Assembly: GCA_041920415.1 (NCBI GenBank)
Contig: JBHGYD010000028.1
Coordinates: 238,670 to 302,669, forward strand
Source: JBHGYD01 sp041920415
Lineage (GTDB): Bacteria > Bacillota > Bacilli > Bacillales > Anoxybacillaceae
Direction: 5' to 3'
Length of the DNA stretch: 64,000 nt
This document shows positions 46,067 through 57,807 of this stretch, piece by piece. The notes beneath the pieces are model-generated. The model was given only the letters and a program-made list of their open reading frames with translations. It ran no database searches and had not been told where the DNA came from. How positions within the stretch are numbered: position 1 is the first letter of the stretch; every line of letters starts with the position of its first letter. Both the position numbers and the translations under genes were made by a program.

Positions 46067-46880
46067 GAGTATGTCCTCCTTTTTCGATAAACTCATTTAC
46101 TATTTTAGCAAAAATCTCTCGCTGTTCCACATGAATTGCATGACCAGCGCTAGAAATTTTCGAAATATAAGAATTAGGGAGTAGTTTCGCCATCTCCTCT
46201 GCAATTCGACAAAATTTTTCATCCCATTCTCCACAAATAAGCAATGTCGGAATTGTCAATCTCGGTAGATGTTCCCACCACGATGGCTGACGTCCTGTCC
46301 CCATTCCACGTAAGCTGTTTGCTAATCCTTTTGCATTATTTCTTAAACGTTCGTTTCGAATTTGCTTTTGTATCTCTTTAGGCAATCGCTTTTGTGAGGC
46401 GAAAAGAGGGATATGTTCCCACTTTTCAATAAATCGCGCGACACCGTACTGCTCAATCTCCCTTGCCAGTGCTTCATCATTTTTGATGCGCTCTACTCTT
46501 TCTTCATTCGTCTTTAGTCCCGGTGAACTGCTCTCTAATAGTAACGTTTTTACCCGGTGAGGATAAAGAATCGCAAATGTGAGCGCAAGCCGTCCACCCA
46601 TCGAGTATCCTAATACATTCGTTGCTTCGATACGTAATTGCTGCAATATTGCATCAAGATCCGCAGCAACAGTCTCGATTTCATAGCGGCTCACCTCATC
46701 AGGACAATCCGTTAAACCGTGTCCAATAATATCAACCATGATTAATTGTCGTTGTTGCCATTTAGAAAGAAAAGGTTTCCACGTTTCTATACTTCCCGTA
46801 AACCCATGCAGCAATAAAAGCGGTTCACCTTGTCCATGTACTTCAACATGATAGGAAACTCCATTGACGACAAGTTTCAT
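46056..46880 (-). CDS. menH: SHCHC synthase, alpha/beta hydrolase
   Basis: A 274-residue alpha/beta hydrolase that eliminates pyruvate to give 2-succinyl-6-hydroxy-2,4-cyclohexadiene-1-carboxylate. The nucleophile motif is GYSMGGRLA, with LLLHGFTGS near the N-terminus and the late His in [11 protein letters not shown]. It overlaps menD by four bases at its start and menB by 11 at its end, so it is inside the men operon. Confidence 0.93.
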   Translation of the reverse strand: MKLVVNGVSYHVEVHGQGEPLLLLHGFTGSIETWKPFLSKWQQRQLIMVDIIGHGLTDCPDEVSRYEIETVAADLDAILQQLRIEATNVLGYSMGGRLALTFAILYPHRVKTLLLESSSPGLKTNEERVERIKNDEALAREIEQYGVARFIEKWEHIPLFASQKRLPKEIQKQIRNERLRNNAKGLANSLRGMGTGRQPSWWEHLPRLTIPTLLICGEWDEKFCRIAEEMAKLLPNSYISKISSAGHAIHVEQREIFAKIVNEFIEKGGHTHGD

Positions 46881-48637
46881 GCTTTTCCCCTTTTTTCGAG
46901 AAATTCACCTATTTCCTGGGAAACATGATCCCACAAAAGACGATGTTTCATGACATTTTCTTGTCTAGATGTACATAATTCGATCACGTGTAGACCATCT
47001 GTTTCGATAGATCGCTTTACATGATGACGAAATTCATCCCACGTTTCTACTTTTGCGTAATCGCCATCATACATACGGACAACGTGCTCAAACTGCAAAT
47101 CAGTCGGTGTTCCAAATAATGTTTCAAAATGTTTTTCATGCTTCGCTTGCGGTAAAAATGAGAAAATGCCACCACCATTATTATTAATAACAATTATCGT
47201 CGCATTCAATCTATGCAATTTTGCAGCTAATAGTCCGTTCAAATCATGGTAAAAGGAAAGATCGCCAATCACGAGCACAAGCGGCTCTGTAACGGTGCTT
47301 GCACCTAGAGCACTTGAAACGACTCCATCAATTCCATTCGCGCCACGGTTTGCCATCACACGAATTTGTTTATTATTTGTCATCAAAAAGGTGTCAGCAT
47401 CACGAATGGGCATACTATTGCCAACAAATAAAAGAGAATGTTCAGGAAGCAACTCGGCAAGTTCAATAAATACTTTTCCTTCAAAGAGTTGCTTCTCCTT
47501 CCCTGCTTCAAGAAGCGTTTCTTTCGCTATTTGATTCACTGTTTGCCATGTTTTCGTCCATTCGCTTTTCTCCTCACCACGCTTTTGTGCACCTACTTCC
47601 GCTAATCGATGGCAAAATTCGATTTCATCACAATAAACCATATGGGAAGCGGTTAACGTCGGTTCGCGCCAGCCACCTTCTCCATCAACGACGATTTGCA
47701 TAATGGATGGATGGTGTTTTAGCATGAGCAAAAGCGACTTCGAAACCGGCATCGCACCAAAACGGATGACGACATCAGGTAACAACGCCTCGGCGATTTT
47801 TTCGTCTTTTAAAATCGCATCATAGCTTTCAATAATATAATCTTTCGGATGTGTTCCGCTGCGCAGCTGGGAAAGCGGATCGGCCAGAATTGGATAATCA
47901 AATGTGTCAGCAAGCATCGTTACCGCCTCAGCAAAGCCCGGTTTATCCATATCTCCACAAATAATCAACCCTTTTTCAGCATGGATAAGCTGATCATATA
48001 GTTGTTGAAATTGATTGGCTTCAAGCGTTTTTTTACCAATGGAGACGTGGATATAAGAAGGTTCTTTCGCCTCGATTTGTTTCCATGTTTCTTCCGTAAT
48101 CGTTGGCACTAGCGGTTCACGAAGCGGAAAGTTTAAGTGAACAGGACCAAGAGGAGCCGTCATCGCTACCGCTGCTGCTCTTGCTGCCATCGTACGGGCA
48201 TAGCATAACATTTCCCGCGATTTTTCTGGAAGCGCCATTTCAACAAACCATTTCGCGTACTTTCCATAAATATGGAGTTGATCAATCGCTTGCGGGGCCC
48301 CAACATCGCGAAGCTCATGCGGACGGTCCGCTGTTAATACAATCAAAGGTATACGGGAATAGTAAGCCTCGACAATCGCTGGTAAATAATTAGCGACTGC
48401 TGTTCCCGATGTACAGAGGAGAGCAACTGGTTTTCGTTTCGCCTTTGCCATTCCAAGTGCAAAAAACGCAGCTGAACGCTCGTCAATGTTCATATGCACA
48501 CGCATATTTGGATGCTCAGCCATGACAATGGCAAAAGGGGTCGAACGTGACCCCGGACTCACAACAACATCTTGCACTCCGACTTTTGCTAACTCATCGA
48601 CGAACGCCGCTACATACAATGTTAAATCATCATTCAT
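46877..48637 (-). CDS. menD: SEPHCHC synthase (thiamine diphosphate enzyme)
   Basis: A 586-residue ThDP enzyme joining isochorismate to a succinyl group from 2-oxoglutarate. It has the N-terminal Pyr domain (VVSPGSRSTPFAIVMAEHP), a middle domain, and the C-terminal ThDP-binding GDLSFYHDLNGLLAAKLH with INNNGGGIFSFLPQ. Its start overlaps menF by eight bases and its stop overlaps menH by four, indicating coupled translation. Confidence 0.97.
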   Translation of the reverse strand: MNDDLTLYVAAFVDELAKVGVQDVVVSPGSRSTPFAIVMAEHPNMRVHMNIDERSAAFFALGMAKAKRKPVALLCTSGTAVANYLPAIVEAYYSRIPLIVLTADRPHELRDVGAPQAIDQLHIYGKYAKWFVEMALPEKSREMLCYARTMAARAAAVAMTAPLGPVHLNFPLREPLVPTITEETWKQIEAKEPSYIHVSIGKKTLEANQFQQLYDQLIHAEKGLIICGDMDKPGFAEAVTMLADTFDYPILADPLSQLRSGTHPKDYIIESYDAILKDEKIAEALLPDVVIRFGAMPVSKSLLLMLKHHPSIMQIVVDGEGGWREPTLTASHMVYCDEIEFCHRLAEVGAQKRGEEKSEWTKTWQTVNQIAKETLLEAGKEKQLFEGKVFIELAELLPEHSLLFVGNSMPIRDADTFLMTNNKQIRVMANRGANGIDGVVSSALGASTVTEPLVLVIGDLSFYHDLNGLLAAKLHRLNATIIVINNNGGGIFSFLPQAKHEKHFETLFGTPTDLQFEHVVRMYDGDYAKVETWDEFRHHVKRSIETDGLHVIELCTSRQENVMKHRLLWDHVSQEIGEFLEKRGKA

Positions 48638-50012
48638 CTTGTTCCACCCCTAACGCGGACAACATTGGTTTAAGTTTTACTTTCGTTTCTTCATATTCAC
48701 TGAGCGGTTCAGAATCGCCAACGACTCCGCATCCGGCAAAAATCGAAGCTTCTCTTCCTTGTAACAGACCGGAGCGAATCGCAACAGCAAATTCTCCATT
48801 TCCTGATGTGTCGATCCAACCAATTGGCGCTGCATACCATCCGCGATCGAGCGGCTCAATCTCTCTAATCGTTTCAAGCGCTTTGTCCCTTGGTGTCCCT
48901 CCTAACGCAGGAGTCGGATGTAATCGTTCCACGAGTGAAAATAATGAAACAGCGTGACGACTCTCACCGATAACAGGTGTGTATAAATGCTGAATATCCC
49001 GCATTTTTAATAATTGAGGTTCGAATGGAATGCTTACGTTCTCACACACTTCCATCATCGCTTCTTTAATCATATCGACAACGAAACGATGTTCACGAAG
49101 GTTTTTTTCATCTTGGAGCAACCACTGACCAAGTTGCTCATCTTCACTCATTGTGTTTCCTCTGCGAATCGATCCCGCTAAGCATGTTGAGTAACACGTA
49201 TGCCCTTCTTTTTTAACAAGCTGTTCAGGCGATGCTCCTACAAAGCAACTTGTTCCATTATCAAACACAAAAATGTAACTAAACGGTTGTTGCTCACGCA
49301 ATCGTTGCAGCACAAAACTTGCATCTACTTTCTCTGCAAATAACAACCGTGCTTCTCGCGCCAATACTACTTTGTCAAATTTTCCTTCCCGAATATCGTT
49401 GATTACTTTTTGTACAGCTAGTAGCCATTCATGCTTTTCCATTTCTTCGTATTTTATAAATGAAGGAGAATGAGCCACTAATGGAGGTTGTTCATTATAT
49501 ACCAAAGTCAATAATTCACCAATTTTTTTAATGATTTCTTCATTGTTTTCAGAAGGCACTGTAATCGTTAATGTCGCCTTCCCTTTCTTTACCGATAACA
49601 AAACCGTCGGAACGATAAACTTCGCATTCGGAAAATGAGCCCATCGTTCTGTTTTTCGTTTTAATGGGTCAAACGAAAACCCGCCAAACAATAGAGGAGC
49701 CGCTTGTGCTCCATCTTGGTGTATCGCTACCATCTCTATAAAACGCTTCCATTCCATTTCAACCGCAGCAAAGCGATGTTCATTTTCTTCTACGGTAATT
49801 GCGTATGTACAACCCAATCCAACATAAACCGTTTCATTAAAGCGATCGGCCCAATAAAACCTATGACTAAATAAACCTGTTTCCCCTAACTTAAAAAAAG
49901 AAATAGGGTCTACACGGTCCATTTTCTCGCTCCAACTAATAAACGGTTGACTCGATGTTTTGGTTAACAAACACAATTGTTCTTGAATTTTATGTTGATA
50001 TAAAATCGCCAC
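48630..50012 (-). CDS. menF: Isochorismate synthase
   Basis: A 460-residue chorismate-utilising enzyme committing chorismate to menaquinone synthesis. Conserved C-terminal motifs are KVVLAREARLLF, CLAGSIRRG and LHPTPALGGTPRDKAL, with SGLLQGREASIFAGCG. It is the first gene of the men operon. The frame starts at GTG 50012 with only a weak AGCGGG site, so the exact start is uncertain. It is divergent from menA. Confidence 0.94.
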   Translation of the reverse strand: MAILYQHKIQEQLCLLTKTSSQPFISWSEKMDRVDPISFFKLGETGLFSHRFYWADRFNETVYVGLGCTYAITVEENEHRFAAVEMEWKRFIEMVAIHQDGAQAAPLLFGGFSFDPLKRKTERWAHFPNAKFIVPTVLLSVKKGKATLTITVPSENNEEIIKKIGELLTLVYNEQPPLVAHSPSFIKYEEMEKHEWLLAVQKVINDIREGKFDKVVLAREARLLFAEKVDASFVLQRLREQQPFSYIFVFDNGTSCFVGASPEQLVKKEGHTCYSTCLAGSIRRGNTMSEDEQLGQWLLQDEKNLREHRFVVDMIKEAMMEVCENVSIPFEPQLLKMRDIQHLYTPVIGESRHAVSLFSLVERLHPTPALGGTPRDKALETIREIEPLDRGWYAAPIGWIDTSGNGEFAVAIRSGLLQGREASIFAGCGVVGDSEPLSEYEETKVKLKPMLSALGVEQDE

Positions 50013-50117
50013 TGTAATCCCGCTTTCTTGTATTACTAAACTTTTTTACAAACACGTGAAAACAATCTCCACTTTTCATTATATATAATAGGAAATAATT
50101 TATCTATTCGTAAGGGG

Positions 50118-50146
50118 TTGACACCTTTTCAACGTTTACCTACACT
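50118..50146 (+). promoter_or_regulatory. menA promoter
   Basis: TTGACA (50118-50123), 17 bases, TACACT (50141-50146), about 60 bases before the menA ATG. Confidence 0.7.
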
Positions 50147-50204
50147 TATTTTGAGCATTTTTTGAACACTACTTTATTTTATCCTAATATGAGGGGTATG
50201 ATTT

Positions 50205-51140
50205 ATGCAATCACCGTTGCCAAAACAAAGTTCATCAACGTTAAAATATCGACGAGATTGGCGTGTTTGGTGGAGACTAACGCGTCCCCATACATTGACA
50301 GCCGCTTTTGTTCCGGTTTCGATCGGCACTGTATTAGCGCTCCATGAAACAACGATTCACGTTTCACTATTTGTCGCCATGCTGATCGCTTCTTTATTAA
50401 TCCAAGCAGCGACAAATATGTTTAATGAATATTACGATTACCAACGCGGCTTAGATTCTCCTGAATCTGTCGGGATCGGTGGAGCGATTGTTCGTGAAGG
50501 CGTCCAACCAAAAACAGTGCTTTTGCTGGCGATTTTTTCTTTTGTGGTTGCTATGCTTATCGGTGTTTATATTTGTATAAATAGCAGCTGGTGGCTTGCC
50601 GTAATCGGTACAATTTGTATGGCTGCGGGTTATTTTTATACGGGAGGACCTGTACCAATCGCGTATACACCGTTCGGAGAGCTTGCAGCAGGTTTTTTTA
50701 TGGGACTCATCATTATTTTAATTTCATTTTTTATTCAAACAGGAAAGATAACCATCGTTCCTATTCTCGTTTCCGTTCCTGTTGCAATTTTGGTCGGTGC
50801 GATTTTATTAGCCAATAACATTCGTGACCTTGATGGCGATAAAAAAAATGGACGAAAAACGCTTGCGATTTTAGTTGGGCGCACGAACGCGATTCGTATA
50901 TTGGCTGGCATGTTTATCGTATCTTTCATTTGGATGGTTGGGTTAGTCGCATTGCATGTCGTTTCGCCATGGACATTGCTCGTCTTTTTCAGCGTTCCAA
51001 AAGCAATTACTGCTGCCAAAGGCTTTATCGGTAAAACAAAGCCAATTGAAATGATGCCAGCAATGAAAGCAACTGCACAAACAAATACGCAATTTGGATT
51101 TTTACTAGCCATTGGTCTGCTCATCAGCCATTGGTTGTAA
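50205..51140 (+). CDS. menA: 1,4-Dihydroxy-2-naphthoate prenyltransferase
   Basis: A 311-residue UbiA-family membrane enzyme attaching the polyprenyl chain to DHNA. It has about eight to nine helices and the two Asp-rich motifs, NMFNEYYDYQRGLD and NNIRDLDGDKKNG, that bind the prenyl diphosphate. It is divergent from the men operon, as in B. subtilis and relatives. The site GAGGGG is eight bases from the ATG. Confidence 0.95.
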   Translation: MQSPLPKQSSSTLKYRRDWRVWWRLTRPHTLTAAFVPVSIGTVLALHETTIHVSLFVAMLIASLLIQAATNMFNEYYDYQRGLDSPESVGIGGAIVREGVQPKTVLLLAIFSFVVAMLIGVYICINSSWWLAVIGTICMAAGYFYTGGPVPIAYTPFGELAAGFFMGLIIILISFFIQTGKITIVPILVSVPVAILVGAILLANNIRDLDGDKKNGRKTLAILVGRTNAIRILAGMFIVSFIWMVGLVALHVVSPWTLLVFFSVPKAITAAKGFIGKTKPIEMMPAMKATAQTNTQFGFLLAIGLLISHWL

Positions 51141-51225
51141 ACACGGTCTGATTGACCGTGTTTTTTTTTGTTTTTGGTTCATACTACATGATAAAGGTTT
51201 CATTTTAAGGAAGGAGAATTTTACG

Positions 51226-51984
51226 ATGTTAACAAACGAGCAGTTATCCGCCTTCCAGACACAGCTTCTTAAGGCAAAACAAGAACTTAAAGAACGTCTT
51301 CGCAAAAATGATCATTTTGGAAAAGAACGAGGTCATGCTCATGACGCAGTCGGCGAATTAGCGAGCTACGATAACCATCCTGCCGATGAGGCTACAGAAT
51401 TATACGAGCGAGAGAAAGACATCGCCCTCAATGAACATGCTGAAAAAGAATTAAAAGACATCGAACATGCGCTTGAAGCGATCAAAAACGGTACATATGG
51501 AACGTGTGAAATATGTGGAAGCCCCATTCCATATGAGCGGCTTCAAGTGTTACCAACCACTACATTTTGCAAGGAACATAGCCCAGACCAAAATGTTTCA
51601 CGAAAGCGCCCTCTCGAAGAAGGAGTACTCATGCCTCCATTTGGGAAATTTGACTTCGATGACCGAGATGTAGAAGCATATGATGCGGAAGATGCATGGC
51701 AAGAAGTAGCTCGTTACGGAACATCGGACACCCCATCCGATTTATGGCAAGATGTTGATCATTACAACGAAGCATATGCCGAATCAGACGAGAACATTGG
51801 CTATGTCGAGGATTTAGAAAACTTTGCGGCTGTTGATTTATATGGAAACCATGTCACCGTTTATCCAACTCGAGAACATGAACAATTAGAAAACATGTTA
51901 GATGAAGAAGGAATCATGTCCAATATTGGCGATTTACCCGCTTACGAAAAAGACCCTTATACAGAGGGGAAAAGAAAGTCATAA
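51226..51984 (+). CDS. yteA: DksA/TraR zinc-finger protein (YteA)
   Basis: A 252-residue protein of the YteA family (TIGR02890). The N-terminal helical hairpin is followed by a zinc finger with Cys94, Cys97, Cys115 and His118 (TCEICGSPIP and FCKEH), then an acidic C-terminal region. A related protein in B. subtilis is a general-stress or sporulation-linked protein. The ATG at 51226 (MLTNEQLSAFQ) follows AAGGAAGGAG; the longer frame overlaps menA. Confidence 0.92.
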   Translation: MLTNEQLSAFQTQLLKAKQELKERLRKNDHFGKERGHAHDAVGELASYDNHPADEATELYEREKDIALNEHAEKELKDIEHALEAIKNGTYGTCEICGSPIPYERLQVLPTTTFCKEHSPDQNVSRKRPLEEGVLMPPFGKFDFDDRDVEAYDAEDAWQEVARYGTSDTPSDLWQDVDHYNEAYAESDENIGYVEDLENFAAVDLYGNHVTVYPTREHEQLENMLDEEGIMSNIGDLPAYEKDPYTEGKRKS

Positions 51985-51989
51985 CATCA

Positions 51990-52019
51990 AGACCGTCACC
52001 CGCTGATGGTCTCTTTTTT
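51990..52019 (+). terminator. Terminator of yteA
   Basis: AGACC-TCA pairs with TGA-GGTCT and is followed by CTTTTTTG. Confidence 0.75.
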
Positions 52020-52097
52020 GTTTTTTGAAACAAAAAGGGATTGTGCACCGTAATAAAGAATATATTGTTAAGAAAAAATTATACTGGGGTGAATAAA

Positions 52098-52892
52098 ATG
52101 AACGCACACGAAATTGATTACAAGCTATATGGCGATGACATGCAGTTTGTCGAAATTGAATTAGATCCACGAGAAAGCGTCATTGCCGAAGCTGGCGGCA
52201 TGATGATGATGGAAGATGGTATCGAAATGGAGACTGTTTTTGGAGATGGATCAAACGCTAGCAAAGGCTTTTTTAATAAACTTGTTGGCGCAGGGAAACG
52301 ATTATTAACGGGCGAAAGTTTGTTTATGACTGTTTTTACGAATAACGGAACAGGAAAACGACGCGTTTCCTTCGCAGCTCCTTATCCTGGAAAAATCATC
52401 CCTATGGATTTAAGCGAACTTGACGGCAAAGTAATTTGTCAAAAAGATGCCTTTCTCTGTGCGGCAAAAGGAGTATCCGTCGGAATTGATTTTCAGCGTA
52501 AACTCGGCACCGGCTTTTTTGGTGGGGAAGGATTTATTATGCAAAAGCTCGAGGGAGACGGTCTTGCTTTTTTGCATGCTGGAGGAACGATTTATCAACG
52601 CGAACTACAACCGGGAGAAAGGTTACGAATTGATACCGGTTGTTTAGTGGCCATGACAAAAGACGTAACCTACGATATTGAATACGTAGGCAAAATTAAA
52701 ACCGCCTTTTTTGGTGGAGAAGGATTATTTTTCGCCACTTTAACAGGTCCGGGGACAGTTTGGGTACAGTCATTGCCATTTAGCCGTTTGGCCGATCGCA
52801 TTATCGCGTCCGCACCAAGCGCAGGTGGGCGCTCCGTTGGGGAAGGAAGCATTCTTGGGACAATTGGTGATCTACTAAATGGAGATGATTAA
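52098..52892 (+). CDS. AIM24 (TIGR00266) family protein
   Basis: A 264-residue protein of the AIM24/TIGR00266 family, a beta-rich fold of unclear function. Typical segments are [40 protein letters not shown] and [16 protein letters not shown]. The ATG at 52098 ([12 protein letters not shown]) follows GGGGTGA. There is no signal peptide. It is convergent with the glycogen operon. Function unknown. Confidence 0.9.
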   Translation: MNAHEIDYKLYGDDMQFVEIELDPRESVIAEAGGMMMMEDGIEMETVFGDGSNASKGFFNKLVGAGKRLLTGESLFMTVFTNNGTGKRRVSFAAPYPGKIIPMDLSELDGKVICQKDAFLCAAKGVSVGIDFQRKLGTGFFGGEGFIMQKLEGDGLAFLHAGGTIYQRELQPGERLRIDTGCLVAMTKDVTYDIEYVGKIKTAFFGGEGLFFATLTGPGTVWVQSLPFSRLADRIIASAPSAGGRSVGEGSILGTIGDLLNGDD

Positions 52893-52899
52893 TAAAACG

Positions 52900-52935
52900 A
52901 GGAGGGCTCTCTTTTGCAAAGCCCTCCTTTTTTCA
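52900..52935 (+). terminator. Terminator of the AIM24 gene
   Basis: GGAGGGCT pairs with AGCCCTCC and is followed by TTTTTT, at the convergent junction with glgP. Confidence 0.88.
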
Positions 52936-55335
52936 AACATTAAGCGGTTGAATGTTCCATATATCGGTCGCATATTCTTGAATCGTACGATCGCTCGAAA
53001 AATATCCGGAATGCGCAATATTTATGGTACTCATTTCTAACCATTTTTCACGCTGTTGATAGGCATCTGCCACTCGCTCTTGCGCTTCGACATAAGAAGC
53101 AAAATCACGCAACACAAAATATTCATCATTTTGCATTAAAAGTGAATCGTAAATCGGTTCAAAATGGTCATGGGCGTCTGGGAAAAATCCATTTACTAGC
53201 TGATCGACGACTTGTTTAATCCGCCGATCATGATGATAATACTCATGCGCATGATAGCCCCCATTTTGATAATAATGTAACACTTCTTCCGCTGTTAAAC
53301 CAAATATAAATATATTCTCCTCACCGACGGCCTCAAGAATCTCAATATTTGCCCCATCCAGCGTACCTAACGTAATCGCACCGTTCATCATAAACTTCAT
53401 ATTGCCCGTACCAGATGCTTCTTTGCTCGCTGTCGAAATTTGTTCGCTCACATCCGCGGCCGGAAAAATTTCTTCTGCCAGTGAGACACGATAATTTGCT
53501 AGAAAAATGACTTTTAATTGCTCGTTCGTTTGTGGATCTCGATTCACCTTATCAGCAAGTGAATGAATGAGTTTAATAATTCGCTTCGCATAATAATATC
53601 CCGGTGAGGCTTTCGCACCAAAAATAAATGTGCGCGGATATATCGAAAAGCTTGAATCCTCTTTTAGCCGATTATATAAATACATAATATGCAGCACATT
53701 TAACAACTGTCGTTTGTAAGCATGAAGACGTTTCACTTGCACATCAAAGATGGAAGATTCATCAACAACAATCCCTGTTTGCTCGTAAATACGCCGTGCC
53801 AACTTCGCTTTTCGCTGCTGTTTCACTTTCGCTAATTCTTGTTGAAACGAAGGGTCATAGGCATATGGCTTTAAATCCAGTAACGCTTGTGGCTCTTTAA
53901 TCCATCGGTTGCCGATGGTATTTGTAATCAACGTAGAAAGCTGCGGATTCGCCTTTAGCAACCAGCGACGATGCGTAATTCCATTTGTTTTATTATTAAA
54001 TTTTTGTGGAAAAACTTCGTAAAACAACTTCATTTCCCGCTTTTTTAAGATTTCCGAGTGTAATTTAGCAACCCCATTCACACTATAACTACTGACAATT
54101 GCCAAATGCGCCATTTTTACGAGACCATGAGCGATAATCGCCATCTCTTCAATTCTCTTCCACTGACCGGGGTATCGATTCCAAAGGTCACGACAAAAAC
54201 GTTCATTAATTTCTTCGACAATCATATAAATGCGCGGTAATAGCGGCTGAAAAATATGAATCGGCCACTTCTCTAATGCTTCCGATAACGTCGTATGATT
54301 CGTATAGGAAATCGTATTTGTTGTAATATGCCAAGCATCTTCCCAACTCATTCCCTCTTCGTCTAATAAAATTCTCATTAGCTCTGGAATTGCTAGGACA
54401 GGATGCGTATCGTTCACATGAATCGCTACATGTTTATGCAAATGATACAAATGCCCATATTGGCGGCGATGAGCGCGTACGATGCTGCCGACGCTTGCTG
54501 CCACGAGAAAATATTGTTGTTTTAAACGTAAAATTTTCCCTTCATCATGCGTATCATCCGGATATAAAAACTCAGAAATCGCCTCTGTTTCCCTCTTATA
54601 TTGCATAATGTTTTTATGGGCCGGAAACGTTTTAGCTGATTCTGCACTCCAAAGTCGTAACGTATTCACCGTTTTCGTACCATAACCGATTACTGGCATA
54701 TCATAAGGAATAGCCATTACCTTTTCACTATCTACATGGCGAAACGTTAACCGTCCATGTTCATCAGATACTTCTACTTTTCCCCAAAAACTTACTTCTA
54801 CTGCTAAATCTTCTTTTCTCACTTCCCATACGTCTCCATGCCTCAACCACTGTTCCGGTAATTCAACTTGATACCCATCGACAATTTTTTGATCAAACAA
54901 TCCATGCTTATAGCGTATCCCACAGCCATGTCCTGGCAAGTTTAACGAAGCGAATGAATCTAAAAAACAAGCGGCAAGGCGGCCAAGACCACCGTTCCCT
55001 AGTCCTGCGTCCGCCTCGCTTTCTTCGATTTCTCCTAAATCAATCCCTAAATCTCTCAGCCCATCTTCCACAATATCGCGAATACCTAGATTCAATAAAT
55101 TACTTCCAAGAAGGCGTCCTAACAAAAATTCAATCGACAAATAATACACCTGTTTATGATTTTTCGCCCTGTTTCGTTCATTTGTTTGGATCCAATCTTT
55201 ACTTATATATTCGCGAACCATATTCCCTAACGTATTATATTGATCGCGTACGGTTGATTCTTCAAACCGTTTTCCATACATCATTTCTAACCTTTTTAAA
55301 AAAACAGTTTTAAATTCTTCTTTGTTAGAGAACAT
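52933..55335 (-). CDS. glgP: Glycogen phosphorylase
   Basis: An 800-residue PLP enzyme releasing glucose-1-phosphate from glycogen. The PLP site is [20 protein letters not shown] in the C-terminal part, and the N-terminal domain has [17 protein letters not shown]. The ATG at 55335 ([11 protein letters not shown]) is eight bases after GGGAG and overlaps glgA by 11. It ends the glgBCDAP operon. Confidence 0.97.
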   Translation of the reverse strand: MFSNKEEFKTVFLKRLEMMYGKRFEESTVRDQYNTLGNMVREYISKDWIQTNERNRAKNHKQVYYLSIEFLLGRLLGSNLLNLGIRDIVEDGLRDLGIDLGEIEESEADAGLGNGGLGRLAACFLDSFASLNLPGHGCGIRYKHGLFDQKIVDGYQVELPEQWLRHGDVWEVRKEDLAVEVSFWGKVEVSDEHGRLTFRHVDSEKVMAIPYDMPVIGYGTKTVNTLRLWSAESAKTFPAHKNIMQYKRETEAISEFLYPDDTHDEGKILRLKQQYFLVAASVGSIVRAHRRQYGHLYHLHKHVAIHVNDTHPVLAIPELMRILLDEEGMSWEDAWHITTNTISYTNHTTLSEALEKWPIHIFQPLLPRIYMIVEEINERFCRDLWNRYPGQWKRIEEMAIIAHGLVKMAHLAIVSSYSVNGVAKLHSEILKKREMKLFYEVFPQKFNNKTNGITHRRWLLKANPQLSTLITNTIGNRWIKEPQALLDLKPYAYDPSFQQELAKVKQQRKAKLARRIYEQTGIVVDESSIFDVQVKRLHAYKRQLLNVLHIMYLYNRLKEDSSFSIYPRTFIFGAKASPGYYYAKRIIKLIHSLADKVNRDPQTNEQLKVIFLANYRVSLAEEIFPAADVSEQISTASKEASGTGNMKFMMNGAITLGTLDGANIEILEAVGEENIFIFGLTAEEVLHYYQNGGYHAHEYYHHDRRIKQVVDQLVNGFFPDAHDHFEPIYDSLLMQNDEYFVLRDFASYVEAQERVADAYQQREKWLEMSTINIAHSGYFSSDRTIQEYATDIWNIQPLNV

Positions 55336-56776
55336 GACTTCCACTCCCGGACATTAATTCAGCGTAGAGCTGATTATACTTAAATGCAGACTTCGCCCAA
55401 CTGTAATCACGGCTCATCGCTGCTTTCACAAGTTTTTCCCACACTTCTTTTTGTTGATAAAACCCAAGCGCCCGACGAATCGTATATAACATATCGTGAG
55501 CATTAAAGTTCTTAAAACTAAACCCATTCCCTTCACCGGTAAACTCATTAAACGATTGGACAGTATCATTTAAACCGCCTGTTTCGCGTACGATTGGAAT
55601 GGCGCCATACCTTAAGGCAATGAGCTGCCCCAATCCACACGGTTCAAATTGTGACGGCATTAAAAACAAATCAGCACCTGCATAAATTTTATGCGCTAAT
55701 TCCTCGTTAAAACCAATATATACTTTCACTTTATCCGGGTATGTAACAGCCATCTCATTAAAAAAGTGTTCAAACTCCCAATCTCCCGTACCAAGAACAA
55801 TAAACTGGACGTTTTCTGCAATGATTTCATGAAACACACACTTCACTAAATCGAGACCTTTTTGTTTCGTTAAACGCGTTACCATCGCGATAATCGGCAC
55901 ATCTTCATCACTTGACAAACCGAAATGTTGCTTTAGCGCTTGTTTATTTATTTCTTTTCGTGCAACCGTCGACTGATCATAAGGAACAGCAATATAAGGA
56001 TCTTTTTTCGGATTATAAATGTCATCATCGATTCCGTTTAAAATGCCGACTAAATCTCGTTGACGCGCTCGCAGTAATCCATCAAGTTTTTCTCCGTAAT
56101 ATTCCGTTTGAATTTCTTCTTTATATGTCGAACTGACGGTTGTAATCACATCAGCAGACACAAGCGCTGCTTTCATAAAGTTCACATTTCCGTAAAACTC
56201 CAAATGCTCGATCGTAAAATAGCGGTCGCTTAAATTCAGCAAATCCCCTAAAATTTCACGCGGAAAAATTCCTTGAAACTGCAAATTGTGAATCGTAAAC
56301 ACCGTACGAATCTTTTCGTAAAACGAATTCTTTTTGTATTCTTCTCGCAACAAAAACGGAATCATCCCTGTATGCCAATCATGACAATGAATGATGTCTG
56401 GTTGAAAAGAAATCGCAGGAAGAGAATCTAACACGGCTCGACAAAAATACGAAAAACGTTCTCCATCATCGTAATGTCCATATAAATGGTCACGTTTGAA
56501 ATAATATTCATTGTCAACAAAATAATAAGTAACACCTTCGTGTTCTAACGTTTCAATTCCACAATATTGCCGTCTCCATCCGACTCTCACAACGAGTTGT
56601 GCAATCTTTTTCATTCGCTTCCGATATTCTTCTGGAATCGTTCCGTATTTCGGCAGCATGACACGAATATCCGTTCCTAATCGTCTTAACTCTTTTGGCA
56701 ATGCCCCAGCAACATCCGCTAACCCACCTGATTTGACAAATGGCACACATTCTGACACGACAAATAAAATTTTCAC
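55325..56776 (-). CDS. glgA: Glycogen synthase (ADP-glucose)
   Basis: A 483-residue GT5 glycosyltransferase adding ADP-glucose units to glycogen. The ADP-glucose-binding [16 protein letters not shown] is near residue 16, and the C-terminal domain has [18 protein letters not shown] with TGGLNDTV. It overlaps glgD by four bases and glgP by 11. Confidence 0.97.
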   Translation of the reverse strand: MKILFVVSECVPFVKSGGLADVAGALPKELRRLGTDIRVMLPKYGTIPEEYRKRMKKIAQLVVRVGWRRQYCGIETLEHEGVTYYFVDNEYYFKRDHLYGHYDDGERFSYFCRAVLDSLPAISFQPDIIHCHDWHTGMIPFLLREEYKKNSFYEKIRTVFTIHNLQFQGIFPREILGDLLNLSDRYFTIEHLEFYGNVNFMKAALVSADVITTVSSTYKEEIQTEYYGEKLDGLLRARQRDLVGILNGIDDDIYNPKKDPYIAVPYDQSTVARKEINKQALKQHFGLSSDEDVPIIAMVTRLTKQKGLDLVKCVFHEIIAENVQFIVLGTGDWEFEHFFNEMAVTYPDKVKVYIGFNEELAHKIYAGADLFLMPSQFEPCGLGQLIALRYGAIPIVRETGGLNDTVQSFNEFTGEGNGFSFKNFNAHDMLYTIRRALGFYQQKEVWEKLVKAAMSRDYSWAKSAFKYNQLYAELMSGSGSHVL

Positions 56777-57801
56777 AGATTCATCAACGCTCCTTGTACC
56801 GTTCCTTTACGAACGACAAACGGTTGTCGCTCTGTCCCATTTAATTTTACATTATTTTCTATTTTTGCATCTTTATCAATAATGACTGAATCAAGCTCAC
56901 ATTGCTCGCCAATTTGACTTTTTTGCATAATAATGCTATTTTTCACAACCGTTCCTTTTCCAATTTTTACGCCCCGAAAAATAATGCTGTTTTCGACATG
57001 TCCCTCAATAATACATCCATTTGCAATCATGGAATTTTTTACGACTGCACTTCCCATATATTTTGTCGGTGGTTCATCTTTTACTTTCGTATAAATCGGA
57101 CGTGACTTAATAAACAATTGTCTCCAAATAGCTGGATCGAGCAATTCTAAACTATGGCGAAAATAATTTTCAATCGAATCAATGACCGCCACATACCCAT
57201 CATGTTCGTAATCACAAATTTTCAGCTGATGGCGATGGTCGCGAGCAACATCGACAATGCTGTTATAACCAGTATGAACGCGGTTGGTAATTAAATCGAG
57301 AAGAAGAGACGTTTCTAAAACGAACATCTCTAGCGACCGCCCCTGATGACGCACTTCGGTAATGTCACATTGATTATCGATATGCCGCTTCAATACGGCT
57401 TGATAATCAATATTACAAACCGTATAGCTATTACAAATCAACGCATACTTTTGTTTGCTCCGCAAAAAATAATCAATATGTTGTTCAAAATGCTGGAATG
57501 CTCCAAGATGAGGAGAAGGAATATTTAAATCAGGAGAAGGAAAGAAAAATAATCCATCCCGTTTCCTACTCAAATCCCAATTTTTGCCCGAACCTAAGTG
57601 GTCCATCAATGAACGATATTGATATTTTGGAAAAATCGCCACGCTCTCGATTCCAGAATTGACCATATTGGATAGAACAAAGTCAATGAGTCGATATCTC
57701 CCTGCAAATGGAACAGCTGCAATAGAACGATGCAATGTTAACTGATGAAGTGGCTCCATATACGTCGTTGCATCAATTACGCCTAACATCATTTTATTCA
57801 T
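56773..57801 (-). CDS. glgD: Glucose-1-phosphate adenylyltransferase subunit GlgD
   Basis: A 342-residue paralogue of GlgC: nucleotidyltransferase-like N-terminus ([24 protein letters not shown]) and a left-handed beta-helix C-terminus ([20 protein letters not shown]). It lacks the GGxGxRL substrate loop of GlgC, so it is the regulatory or supporting subunit of a GlgCD hetero-oligomer, as in other Bacillaceae. It starts six bases after glgC and overlaps glgA by four. Confidence 0.95.
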   Translation of the reverse strand: MNKMMLGVIDATTYMEPLHQLTLHRSIAAVPFAGRYRLIDFVLSNMVNSGIESVAIFPKYQYRSLMDHLGSGKNWDLSRKRDGLFFFPSPDLNIPSPHLGAFQHFEQHIDYFLRSKQKYALICNSYTVCNIDYQAVLKRHIDNQCDITEVRHQGRSLEMFVLETSLLLDLITNRVHTGYNSIVDVARDHRHQLKICDYEHDGYVAVIDSIENYFRHSLELLDPAIWRQLFIKSRPIYTKVKDEPPTKYMGSAVVKNSMIANGCIIEGHVENSIIFRGVKIGKGTVVKNSIIMQKSQIGEQCELDSVIIDKDAKIENNVKLNGTERQPFVVRKGTVQGALMNL

Positions 57802-57807
57802 TGTTGC